From Streptomyces acidiscabies (GTDB lineage Bacteria; Actinomycetota; Actinomycetes; Streptomycetales; Streptomycetaceae), in NCBI RefSeq assembly GCF_020010905.1, contig NZ_JAGJBY010000002.1, positions 3,906,001 to 3,970,000 of the forward strand: a stretch of 64,000 nt of DNA, given 5' to 3'. Below are positions 55,201 to 62,659 of this stretch, piece by piece. The stretch's first letter is position 1. Every line of letters begins with the position of its first letter. The position numbers were made by a program, and so were the translations under genes. A model generated the notes under the pieces. The model saw nothing but the letters and a program-made list of their open reading frames with translations. It was not told where the DNA came from and made no database searches.

Positions 55201-57752
55201 AGCTCCTGCGAGAGCCGGGTGGGTCCGCTGTGCGCGGCGATGACGCAGGTGCGGTCCGCGACGTCCTGCCAGAGGCGGCCGTGGTCGGCGCCGAGGCGCT
55301 CCACCAGCTGGAGAGCCATCAACTGGGTTCGGTCCACCGCACGGACGGAAGGGGGAGGCAGCCGTACGGTGGAGAAGGGGGGTGGGGGATAGGTGGCGCC
55401 GAAGGTGGGCGGGTGGTCACCCGAGTGCAGCGCCGCGAGCGCCGAGGCCGAGTCGGAGCTGTCCGGCAGGAGTGCGCTCCAGCCGACGAGGACGAGGGGA
55501 GAGGGGGAGGCGGGGGGCGCGGTGGGGGTTCCGGGGCGGTCGCTGAGGACCAGGTGAGCGTTGGTTCCGCCGAAACCGAACGCGGAGACACCCACTCTGC
55601 GCACCGCGCCGGGGGAGAACGGGACCGGCCGGGTGGGGATGTCGACCGTGCCGCCCCGCGGAGCGTCGTAGCGGGCCTGGGCGGGGATGGTCCCGTGCCG
55701 CAGACCCAGGACCGCGTGGATCACCGAGACGAGGCCGCTGGTCCACGCGCCGTGCCCGAAGAGGGACTTGTTGCCGGTGCAGTGCACACCACTCGCGAAC
55801 TCGCCTGACAGGACGTCGAGTTCGGTGCGGTCGCCGAGCGGCGTCCCGGTGCCGTGGCCGACGACCCAGCGCACGCCGTGGGGACCGCCGTCCGCGTAGG
55901 CACGCCGGATCGCGAGCCGCTGTCCTTCGGCGCGCGGCGCGTGGAGGGCCTTGCCGCGGCCGTCGGAGGAGGCGCCGAAGCCGTCGAGGAACGCGAGCAC
56001 GGTGTCGCCGTCGCGTTCGGCGTCGGAACGGCGTCTGAGGACGACCGCCGCCACCGCGTCGGAGAACAGGGTGCCGTCCGCCTTCTCGTCGAAGGCACGG
56101 ACCTCGCCGGTACGGCTCAGACCCGTGAGCTTCGAGAACAGGACCTGGTACCGGATCGTGCACATGGACAGGCCGAGCGCCAGCGCGACGTCCGTGTCCC
56201 CCGAGCGCAGGCTCCGCGCGGCGAGATCGACGGCGTACAGGCCGGAGGAACAGGCCGCGTCGACGTTGAGACAGTCCGCGCGGTCGGGTACGAGTCCGCG
56301 CAGCGCCCGGCGTACCAGGCCGGCCGGCCCGAACGCGCCGGGCTCCGGCACAGCGCCCGGCAGCGCCGCCGACAACAGGTCCGCCACCGCGCCGGGTTCG
56401 AGTCCGGCGTCCGCCGCCTCCCGGGACAGCAGCTCCCGCAGCGCACCCTCCTCCATCTCCCGCGTGCCGTCGGCCCAGCCTCCGACGTACAGCGACATCC
56501 GGTCGGAGGCGGTCGGCGTCCGGCCGTCGAGAGCCTGCGCGACGGTGTGCCGGATCCAGCGCTCTACCGGTGTGGCTCCGACGATGTCCTGTGCGCGGGG
56601 GTGGAGTTGCGGGTGGTCGATGATCCCCGAGACGGCCGTGTAGGTGGAGTCGGCGGTGGCCGGGTCGGGGGAGAGGAAGTGCTCCATCGGGTAGCGGCGG
56701 CTCTGGTCGGTGAACTGCGGGGTGCCTTCACCCAGCAACTCCCAGAAACGCGCGGGGGATTCGGCTCCGGGGAGGAGGAGGCCGATGCCGGTGACGACGA
56801 TCGGGTCGGGGTCTTTCCGGGGGGCGGGTACGTGTCTGAGGGCGGTGGCGGCTGCGAGGTCGGTGGCGTCGGTGAGTGCGGTGGGGTCGACGGCGGGGTG
56901 GGAGCCGGTGAGCTGGACGGCGTCGGCGGACTCGGTGTCACCGGCGGCGTGGGGTGTGCCAGAGGGGCGAGCGGGCGGACCGTGCAGAGCCGCGCCGCAC
57001 GACAGTCCGCCGTCCGCCAGCAGCGTCTGGCCGGTGACGAACCCGGCCTCCTCGCTCGCCAGCAGGACGGCCAGCCGCGCCAGATCCCGCTCCGTCGGCA
57101 GCCTCCCCCACGGTGTCGCGTCCCGCGTGGCGCTCTTCATCCGCGCGGCGTCGGGGAACATGTCGCCGACCCGGTTGTCCATGACCTGACAGCCCGCGAC
57201 ATTGACCCGCACGCCGTACGGCGCGAACTCCACCGCCAGATACCGGCTGAGGCCCTCCATCGCGGCCTTGGTCGTCCCGACCAGCCCGTAGTTCGGCACC
57301 GTGTGCCGTGCCCCGTGGCTGGAGAGGTTGACGACGCTGCTCCCGGCCCGCCGCGCCAGCAGCGGCAGCGCGGCCAGCGAACAGTGCCGTACGGCATGGA
57401 GGTTGAGGTCGAAGGCGCGGCGCCAGTCGTCCTCCGTCAGCTCTCCGAGAGGGAGGAAGACCCCGCGAGCCGCGTTGTTGACCAGGACGTCCAGGCCGCC
57501 GTGTTCCTCGCGGACCCGCTCCATCATCCGGTCGACCTCACCGGGTTTCGCGACGGACGCCTTGATGAACTCGGCCGAGAGCCCCGACCCGGCGAGTTCG
57601 TCCACGAGCCTGCGGGCGTCCGGCTCGCTGTGGAAGCAGTTGACGATCACATGCGCACCCCGGACGGCGAACTCCTCGGTGACGAACCGCCCGACCCCGC
57701 GAGCACCTCCGGTGACGAGGACGACCCTCCCCGCGAAGGACGCCGCCGTCAC
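52218..57752 (-). CDS. Iterative polyketide synthase: FabL-like ER, KS, inactive KS, KR, DH
   Basis: An 1844-residue megasynthase. Residues ~1-255 are an SDR domain (VLVTGGARGVGR) with the Y-x6-K pattern YGLVGTTK and ALLADGGLS end of FabL-type enoyl-ACP reductases. KS (~300-720) has active Cys 501 in VDAACSSG plus GHGTGTPLGD and GNKSLFGHG. A second KS-like domain (~720-1060) has AVDTGRTSG, so no Cys, like a chain-length factor. KR (~1240-1480) has VVAVGGARGITAS and YAAANDLLG. DH (~1520-1760) begins LVSEHPVTGLPTLPG. There is no AT or ACP; these are on the preceding gene. GTG 57752 overlaps its stop (GTGA). The layout is closest to PUFA/HglE-type iterative synthases. Confidence 0.88.
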   Translation of the reverse strand: MTAASFAGRVVLVTGGARGVGRFVTEEFAVRGAHVIVNCFHSEPDARRLVDELAGSGLSAEFIKASVAKPGEVDRMMERVREEHGGLDVLVNNAARGVFLPLGELTEDDWRRAFDLNLHAVRHCSLAALPLLARRAGSSVVNLSSHGARHTVPNYGLVGTTKAAMEGLSRYLAVEFAPYGVRVNVAGCQVMDNRVGDMFPDAARMKSATRDATPWGRLPTERDLARLAVLLASEEAGFVTGQTLLADGGLSCGAALHGPPARPSGTPHAAGDTESADAVQLTGSHPAVDPTALTDATDLAAATALRHVPAPRKDPDPIVVTGIGLLLPGAESPARFWELLGEGTPQFTDQSRRYPMEHFLSPDPATADSTYTAVSGIIDHPQLHPRAQDIVGATPVERWIRHTVAQALDGRTPTASDRMSLYVGGWADGTREMEEGALRELLSREAADAGLEPGAVADLLSAALPGAVPEPGAFGPAGLVRRALRGLVPDRADCLNVDAACSSGLYAVDLAARSLRSGDTDVALALGLSMCTIRYQVLFSKLTGLSRTGEVRAFDEKADGTLFSDAVAAVVLRRRSDAERDGDTVLAFLDGFGASSDGRGKALHAPRAEGQRLAIRRAYADGGPHGVRWVVGHGTGTPLGDRTELDVLSGEFASGVHCTGNKSLFGHGAWTSGLVSVIHAVLGLRHGTIPAQARYDAPRGGTVDIPTRPVPFSPGAVRRVGVSAFGFGGTNAHLVLSDRPGTPTAPPASPSPLVLVGWSALLPDSSDSASALAALHSGDHPPTFGATYPPPPFSTVRLPPPSVRAVDRTQLMALQLVERLGADHGRLWQDVADRTCVIAAHSGPTRLSQELSVRCFASALDSAAGTTSRTARWWRTYRTELSARVAEVGPDSLPGILPNVVAGRIAGRHDLHGPALAVDTGRTSGRDAYAVAARYLRDGDCDLALLVAAHGNTLPASGALFGVADDAVREGAFLLALASAEQAAERGWPVLAELPDALAATPLDPNRCFGGADDIVVLLRRLALQEQPVGERPQLMRFEVTADPVRHGAEEHPAVAPLPDGCLVIVDDAALAKSLADAVRAAGATLVVMDARSKVSEEYVAGLVRDCGRPAHLRVFVSPARTAWPGRPRPALLAAQEAAFLALRELPAGGSAVVCLLDPQAGGVAHPHGALFTGMLKSALWDLPDVWLHALTTDAPLPEALGQIEEASRHRPEIPVSFLRHGVRHTETLSPADITPDGPPLLSLLDDDSVVVAVGGARGITASILLRLVRRHRCHLWLIGSSDLDAVPPEIRAESDEEFAGRRRGFIADLLCTGAGATPGEAVRRYDILASAREAARTVDRLGALCGEGRVHYLRADVTDPGQVSAAARRVAAEHPRIDLLVNAAGVHRGGDLATKSLSEFRRIRDVKLLGYHCLRDAFDSVPVRQWCNFGSLTGVLGLPGEIDYAAANDLLGAAARAGSHTDRTEFTVAWTLWSQSGMATRDLVGDAVKRRGHLSQVSDEEGAQHFLSLLRLPQRWLPGVVQLGSTERRFIAGRMPRLAAAGTGAFLGVPRPRGTGVAEWDLTFTDRQVRLVSEHPVTGLPTLPGTLVLALLAEAAAALVPGARPDVVRDVRYHRFIRVRPDSRVRHTVRAELTGPGTVRVTVTSTTSAPDGRVLSRDALHTEALVDLDAHPEAQAPPALTEGTAAYDPYYEPDSPIPLRGSFVNTTDHRFTSDGGRSLWRPRTAPDALFYGRMLVPALLVDALARTHALRPAGASGTPVSAPTGLDRLEIYRHGDDLSHFVRHPDGIQLVEDRTLGRFHALTLAGEPVLSFTGMRIQSVGTVDIPGTAPSPQNPPTEETRTR

Positions 57753-59008
57753 GACGCGACCCCGTCGGCGATCTCCCCGAGGAGCCGGGCCACTTGGGAG
57801 AGGGTCGGATAACTCGTGACGCGCAGCCGCGCCTCGGGTCGCGGCAGGCCGTAGCGGTCCAGAGCGCGCGAGAACAGCTCGATCTGCCGTACGGAGTCGA
57901 CGGCCAGGTCCGCTTCGAGATCGGCGTCGGCGGTCAGCACGTCGAGGGGGTACTCCAGTGCGTCGGCGTAGAGCTGCTGGAGTTCCTTGAGGAGGACGGG
58001 GGAGGACGGCAGGACCGGCTCCGGCGACTCCGGCGCGGGAGCGGGTACGGCCGGCTGACGGGCGGGCGGTACGGTCACCGGTCCGGTCCCGCCGAGGGCG
58101 GCGCGCATCGCGTCGAGGCCGCGACGGGTCCGCAGCGGTGCGACGGCTTCGGCGCCGGGAAGGTTCTCCGCCACGAGGTCCGCCAGGATGGACTTCGGTC
58201 CGCACTCCACGAACCGCTCGACCCCGTCGCCGTACAGCGCCGCCAACGCCTGCCGGAAGTACACGGGTTGCGTCAGGTGACGGACGATCGCCGCCCTGAC
58301 GGAGTCCGCGTCCCGGTGGTAGCCGCCGTCGGTGGGGGAGTACACGGGGAGAACCGGAGCGGAGATCCGTACCTCTTCCACGGCGCTCCGGAAGTGCGCG
58401 GTCACCTGGGACAGCAGGGGACTGTGGAAGGGGTACGCCGAGCGGAGCCGGAAGCGGTCGACACCCAGCGTGTCCAACACCGAGGCCAGGACGGCGAGTT
58501 CGTCGTCGGGGCCCGAGACCACCGCCTGACGGGGCGCGTTGTCCGCCGCGATGTGTGTACGGGGGAGAGCGCAGCCGCGTACGAGCGAGCCGAGCCGGTC
58601 CGCTCCCAGCCGGACCGCGAACATCCCGCCGGGCGGTGGCGGAACCGTCCGGAACGCCGTATCGCGTGCGGCGAGCAGCCGTGCGCCGTCCGCGACGCCG
58701 ATCGCGCCGGCGGCCACGAGCGCCGTCAACTCACCGACGCTGTGTCCGAACAGCACGTCGTGCCGGACCCCGAGCGGCCCCGACAGCAGCCGCCAGACGG
58801 CCAACGAGCCTGCGTAGAGAGCCAGATGGAGCCGTTCCGGGTCGTTCTGAAGCAGTGTGTCGGCGGTGGGGGCGGCGTGGTCGGTGAGCACCTCACGGAC
58901 GGACCCGGCCACGGCCTCGTCCACCTCCTTGAGCACCTCGTCGACGCCGTCGACATGGACCAGATCGGCGAGCGCGCCGGGGAGATAGGCACCCTGGCCG
59001 GGGAACAT
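57749..59008 (-). CDS. Acyltransferase-ACP protein, 5' end severed by an insertion sequence
   Basis: The remaining frame encodes an AT domain (FPGQGAYLPG, active Ser in GHSVGELTAL, PFHSPLL, then LTQPVYFRQAL) and a C-terminal ACP with phosphopantetheine Ser in LEADLAVDSVRQIEL. It supplies extender units and the carrier for the PKS downstream. The original start is ATG 60501 (MIQRTAVMFPGQG); an IS now separates the first seven codons. ATG 59008, inside the duplicated target, could still initiate, but it lacks a ribosome-binding site and the first beta-strand (IQRTAV). Activity is probably reduced or lost. Without the IS the protein would be about 426 residues. Confidence 0.85.
   Translation of the reverse strand: MFPGQGAYLPGALADLVHVDGVDEVLKEVDEAVAGSVREVLTDHAAPTADTLLQNDPERLHLALYAGSLAVWRLLSGPLGVRHDVLFGHSVGELTALVAAGAIGVADGARLLAARDTAFRTVPPPPGGMFAVRLGADRLGSLVRGCALPRTHIAADNAPRQAVVSGPDDELAVLASVLDTLGVDRFRLRSAYPFHSPLLSQVTAHFRSAVEEVRISAPVLPVYSPTDGGYHRDADSVRAAIVRHLTQPVYFRQALAALYGDGVERFVECGPKSILADLVAENLPGAEAVAPLRTRRGLDAMRAALGGTGPVTVPPARQPAVPAPAPESPEPVLPSSPVLLKELQQLYADALEYPLDVLTADADLEADLAVDSVRQIELFSRALDRYGLPRPEARLRVTSYPTLSQVARLLGEIADGVAS
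58999..59008. repeat. Left target-site duplication of the IS
   Basis: CGGGGAACAT, identical to 60471-60480. Exact 10-bp flanking copies prove insertion by transposition and define both ends of the element. Confidence 0.95.
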
Positions 59009-60470
59009 CAGGGCCCCGGCGTTTGCCCGGGTCGTCCGGTTTGATCATGTGATGCCGTAGAGGCTGAGGACGAGGGTGCGTTCGGTGTGGGCTCGGCGGC
59101 CGGCGGCGGTGTTGACGTACCCGGCAAGCTTGAGCGCACCGCGGATCAGGTCGCGGACGGCGGCGAGGACTGAGGGCGTGTTGTGGGTCCTGACCTGGGA
59201 CTTGTCCTCGTTGAAGGTCACATCCCGACACCAGTGGACGGTGTTCTCCACGGTCCAGTGCCCGCGAGCCCATGAAGCGATCTCGGCGGCACTCGCTTCC
59301 TCGGCGGGCAGGTCGGTGATGGCGTAGACGGTCTCGCTGGACCACTTCTTCGCTCCGTAGAGACGGCGTCTGCGCTGGATGCGCAGGACCTGGGCCGCGT
59401 GGGGAAAGAGCAGGCCGTTGACGGTGACGACCTGGACGAGACGCTGTTCGTGGCGGCCGTGGCCGCGGGCGTCGTCACGGTGGATGACGGGGATCTCCTT
59501 CCAGGGCAGGGCGTGGAGCTGACGGGCTTGGCCGCGCTGGTTGTTCTTGATGGTCAGCAGGTAGTGGGCGCCGCGTTCGTGCAGGTAGGTGGCGTGGTCG
59601 CGTTGGGCGTGGAGGGCGTCGGCGGTGACGACGGCCCCCTTGAGATCGGCGTCGTCGAGCTGGTCGAGCAGGGGTTGGAACTCGGGGATTTCGTTGGTCT
59701 TCGCGCCGATCTCGCGGGAGGCGAGGGTGATGCCGTCGCCGTGCCGGACGGCGGAGAGCACGAAGACGCGGCTGCCGTCCGGGCGCTTCGCACTGCGCAG
59801 GCACTTGCCGTCCACCGCGATGGCCCGGCGCCGGGAGCGCACCGGTTCGGCGCGGGCGGCCGCCCGGTGGGCGCGGCGCTGTTCGCGTTCGATGCCGCCG
59901 TCGGGCATGAGCGGCTCGGGAGAGTGGGACACCGTGGACAGCAGGGGCCGCAGGTGGTCGTAGCCGGCCGCGCTGACCTCACCGGGATCGAGCCGCCCCA
60001 GAACGGTGCGCAAGGTCTTCTCGCTCGGGATCCGGTAGCGGCCGCGCAACGGATGGTAGGGCAGACCGAAAGCGGCCAGTTCCTCAGGCGTCGCACGTCG
60101 GCACCACTCCGCCGCCGCGGTGATGGAGTCATGGCCCGCCGGGGTCATCGCACAGACCACCAGGGCCAGCAGCGAGGAGACCCGGTAGCGCACCCCGCAC
60201 GCCCCGCGAGGATCGGTGACCGACTCGAACTCGGCAACCAGGCCGCGGACTTGGTCTCGCGCGGCATCCGAGCCGAGGGCCTCCAGGCGGGGCGCCGGAG
60301 AGACGGGAACGACGGCAGGGGATGATGGAGGAACGAACACGGCACCTTCGTGGATCTTGCAGCGTAGAGAACTCCATGATCCACAGGTGCCGTGTTCATC
60401 TGCTTCCGAGGCCCGCCAGCATGATCAACCGGCCCAGGCCGGGGCGATCCGGGCAAACGCCGGGGCCCTG
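59009..60470. mobile_element. ISAs1-family insertion sequence (1462 bp)
   Basis: The element starts CAGGGCCCCGGCGTTTGCCC at 59009 and ends with its exact inverted complement at 60470; the terminal match runs 22 bases and then continues imperfectly to the CATGATCAA stretches near 59047 and 60420. It is flanked by a 10-bp direct repeat. One transposase gene fills it. The transposase reads in the same direction as the PKS operon, so IS-driven transcription could enter the AT-ACP gene. Perfect ends and an intact transposase suggest a recent insertion. Confidence 0.93.
59045..60340 (-). CDS. ISAs1-family DDE transposase
   Basis: A 431-residue transposase with the ISAs1/H-repeat pattern: N-terminal DPRGACGVRYRVSSLLALVV, catalytic Asp in AIAVDGKCLRSAKRPDG, second Asp in VVTADALHAQ, the LTIKNNQ segment and Glu in WTVENTVHWCRDV. 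The length is normal for the family and no frameshift is seen, so it is probably active. It accounts for nearly the whole element. Confidence 0.94.
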   Translation of the reverse strand: MFVPPSSPAVVPVSPAPRLEALGSDAARDQVRGLVAEFESVTDPRGACGVRYRVSSLLALVVCAMTPAGHDSITAAAEWCRRATPEELAAFGLPYHPLRGRYRIPSEKTLRTVLGRLDPGEVSAAGYDHLRPLLSTVSHSPEPLMPDGGIEREQRRAHRAAARAEPVRSRRRAIAVDGKCLRSAKRPDGSRVFVLSAVRHGDGITLASREIGAKTNEIPEFQPLLDQLDDADLKGAVVTADALHAQRDHATYLHERGAHYLLTIKNNQRGQARQLHALPWKEIPVIHRDDARGHGRHEQRLVQVVTVNGLLFPHAAQVLRIQRRRRLYGAKKWSSETVYAITDLPAEEASAAEIASWARGHWTVENTVHWCRDVTFNEDKSQVRTHNTPSVLAAVRDLIRGALKLAGYVNTAAGRRAHTERTLVLSLYGIT

Positions 60471-60480
60471 CGGGGAACAT
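60471..60480. repeat. Right target-site duplication of the IS
   Basis: CGGGGAACAT, the second copy of the duplicated target. Read on the minus strand it is ATGTTCCCCG, codons 8-10 and one base of the original AT-ACP gene. Confidence 0.95.
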
Positions 60481-60501
60481 GACGGCAGTCCGCTGAATCA
60501 T
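60471..60501 (-). pseudogene. Severed 5' end of the AT-ACP gene
   Basis: ATG 60501 starts MIQRTAVMFP, and AAAGGAA lies seven bases upstream. The reading frame joins the remaining gene exactly if the IS and one target copy are removed. This is the original translation start and identifies the promoter of the whole PKS operon in 60502-60752. Confidence 0.85.
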
Positions 60502-60583
60502 TCGGATTCCTTTCGGCGTCGTTCCTTGCGAAAAGGCAACCGGTTTCGCGGTATCCGGGTCAACGGCTGGACGGCACCGGTGC

Positions 60584-60599
60584 GTTGAACATGTTGAAC
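60584..60599 (-). promoter_or_regulatory. Tandem GTTCAAC motif in the PKS/regulator divergent region
   Basis: On the plus strand GTTGAACATGTTGAAC, that is two GTTCAAC heptamers two bases apart on the minus strand. It lies 83 bases upstream of the original AT-ACP start and 154 bases upstream of the divergent regulator. It resembles 40638-40653 and is a candidate operator. Confidence 0.5.
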
Positions 60600-60752
60600 G
60601 CCGATCGCCGGACCGCCGGAAAAGAATGGAAAGCAGATTTAAGCGGGGTGGAGTGGTCCCCGGCACTGACGGAGAGTGCTTTGCGATGGGTGGGAATTCC
60701 TTGGTAGAAGGGCACGATTCCACGAAGTGACCTGTCTGTTCTGGGAGATCGA

Positions 60753-61997
60753 ATGACACGGAGCCGCCTTCCGAACACCCGATTGCGCACCCTCCTCGAA
60801 GAGGCAGGCTGGACACAGGAGGGACTGGCCCGCGCCGTCAACGCGGTAGGCTCGGAAATCGGCCTGCGGCTGAGGTACGACCGGAGCGCGGTGGCGCACT
60901 GGCTGTCCGGCAGCTGTCCCGAACAGCGGGTGTCGGCCCTGGTCTGCGAGGCGCTGCGGCGCCGTACCGGACGGGTCGTGACAGCGGAGCAGGCGGGGTT
61001 TCCCGCTACGGCGGCCGGCCTCGAAATCGGCGGGAGCCGTCTGGGCGCGCTGCTGCACGAGCTGTCCCCGAACCTCCCCTACCAGTCGGCCGCCGTGCTT
61101 CCGGGGCAGCGCGGCGGAGGCGATCCGCCGGTCGTCCCCGCGCAGAGAACCGACCCCACGGGGCAGCCGTGGGGAGCCGTACGGTTCTTCACGGAGGTCT
61201 TCCTCGCGCACGGAGGCGGATTCGCGCGGACGACGCTGCGCGCCTACCTGTCCGACGCGATCGCGGGTCGGCTGGCCGGCACCGGCACGCCGGCCGGCCG
61301 TACGCGGTACGCGGAGGCGTCGCAGCTCACGCTGCTGCTGGGCCGGATGTACGCGGACGACATGCTCCACGGCGCCGCACAGCGCTGCTTCCTGACGGCC
61401 CGGGACCTCGCGCTGGCCGGCGGGCACCAGGGGCTGGCGGTGATCGCGCTGCGGACCCTGAGCACCCAGGCCCACAGGTTGGGCCACCTCAGGACCGCGG
61501 ACGCCGCCGCCGAGGTCGCTGCCCGGACGGCCCGGCACACCCCGCGAGCCGTCCGGGCCTTCACGCAGGCCCAGTTGGCGGTCACGGCGGCGAGCAGGGG
61601 GAGGCGTGCGGACGCGCTGCGCGCGCTGTCGGCGGCGGACTCGGCGGCGGACGGCGCCGCGCAGACCCGCGGCCACCCCTTCGAGTCGTACCCCCGCGCC
61701 GACCTGGAGTTCCAGCGCGCCGGGGTCCTGCTGGCGCTCGGCGAACCGGCTCAGGCCGCCGACGCGCTCGCGCACGCGCTGGCGACGCGCCCCGGAGCCG
61801 ACCGCCGGGGAGCCGCCCTGACCAGGCTGCGGCTGGCCGGGGTCCTCCTGTCGCTCGGGAGACTGGACGAGGCGCGGGACCACGAACGGGTGCTGCGGGG
61901 GGAGGGGACGGGGCTGCGGTCGGTGGCGGTGCACCGTTCGATGGAGTCGCTGCGGCAGACGCTGCTGCGGGTCGCGGGGAGGGTGGGGGAGGGGTGA
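60753..61997 (+). CDS. HTH regulator with TPR-like C-terminal domain
   Basis: A 414-residue protein. Residues ~10-70 form an XRE-type helix-turn-helix (LEEAGWTQEGLARAVNAVG, then RSAVAHWLSG). From residue ~190 onward the sequence is helical and TPR-like with repeated Ala/Leu/Arg pairs (AQRCFLTARDLALAGGHQGL). This two-part architecture is common in Streptomyces regulators of development and secondary metabolism. ATG 60753 follows GGGAG. It is divergent from the original PKS operon promoter and is the obvious candidate for its regulator. Confidence 0.88.
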   Translation: MTRSRLPNTRLRTLLEEAGWTQEGLARAVNAVGSEIGLRLRYDRSAVAHWLSGSCPEQRVSALVCEALRRRTGRVVTAEQAGFPATAAGLEIGGSRLGALLHELSPNLPYQSAAVLPGQRGGGDPPVVPAQRTDPTGQPWGAVRFFTEVFLAHGGGFARTTLRAYLSDAIAGRLAGTGTPAGRTRYAEASQLTLLLGRMYADDMLHGAAQRCFLTARDLALAGGHQGLAVIALRTLSTQAHRLGHLRTADAAAEVAARTARHTPRAVRAFTQAQLAVTAASRGRRADALRALSAADSAADGAAQTRGHPFESYPRADLEFQRAGVLLALGEPAQAADALAHALATRPGADRRGAALTRLRLAGVLLSLGRLDEARDHERVLRGEGTGLRSVAVHRSMESLRQTLLRVAGRVGEG

Positions 61998-62003
61998 CGG
62001 GCT

Positions 62004-62129
62004 TCAGGACGGTGTCGGATCGCCGGGTACGGGAGGGTGTTGAACCATGTTCGGCGGATCGGCCGGCTCTTCCTCGGAGCGGTCCGTGAGGGAGCGGATT
62101 TCCAGAACACGGTCGAAGGGGTCGATCAT
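62004..62129 (-). CDS. Candidate small ORF (41 aa)
   Basis: ATG 62129 opens a 41-codon frame reading MIDPFDRVLEIRSLTDRSEE and ending in a Pro-rich tail, with a mostly G/C third position (about 72 percent). There is no signal peptide and no cysteine. It ends seven bases from the convergent regulator. I do not recognise it. It could be a small regulator partner or a precursor peptide, or an accident of composition. Confidence 0.35.
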   Translation of the reverse strand: MIDPFDRVLEIRSLTDRSEEEPADPPNMVQHPPVPGDPTPS

Positions 62130-62293
62130 CTGGCACCTGTCGTTCCGGGGAGAAGGCGAAGATAGCGGTCCATATGATCGAGAGTGCACCAATTCCAGGC
62201 GGACGGTAGCGCGTCGTATTCGACAGTCGGGAAATGCGGATCGGTTTCCCTCGATCGAACTACCGCGCATCTCCTGGAAGCCGGCGGCCTGAG

Positions 62294-62334
62294 CGCGGTC
62301 CCCTCAGGTTGTCCCTCAGCACGAGGGGACCGCG
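62294..62334. terminator. Hairpin in the 62-kb intergenic region
   Basis: CGCGGTCCCCTC (62294-62305) pairs perfectly with GAGGGGACCGCG (62323-62334) around a 17-base loop. It lies ~300 bases after the HTH/TPR regulator. Apart from this and the two small frames noted at 62004-62129 and 62633-62659, I see nothing in 61998-62655. Confidence 0.5.
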
Positions 62335-62632
62335 TGACCTCCCAGACAGGAAGGCGCGACGCCAAGAGCAGGCGTGCGTCTCCATGGTGGACGGCGCGGC
62401 GGAATCAGCGGCCGGAAGACGGCCGAAGCCCCCGAAAGTGTTCATCGCGACCGATTCCCCCACACCGGACGCGCCGATACGGTACAAGCGAGCGCGCGCT
62501 CATTTGTTCCGGGCGCCCCGGGCCACGTTGAGCGCCGGGCGGCCCACACACCATGCTGGCGGGCGACTCCTTCGCGGCGCCTCAGCACCGCCGCGCGGGG
62601 GCCTTCCAGACCTCAGGCACCAGGAAGGTCCG

Positions 62633-62659
62633 ATGACCAGCAAGCAGGTGACGTCATGA
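62633..62659 (+). CDS. Eight-codon minicistron coupled to the HTH/sigma-like gene
   Basis: ATG 62633, behind AGGAAGG, encodes MTSKQVTS and stops in an ATGA that is also the start of the next gene (62656). The strong ribosome-binding site belongs to the minicistron, so translation of the regulator is probably by re-initiation. The peptide itself may have no function. Confidence 0.45.
   Translation: MTSKQVTS

Noticed and set aside
57753..58205. Open extension of the PKS frame upstream of GTG 57752
   Set aside because: This stretch is the alternative frame of the ACP region of the AT-ACP gene. The GTGA overlap and the start of SDR homology fix the PKS start at 57752.
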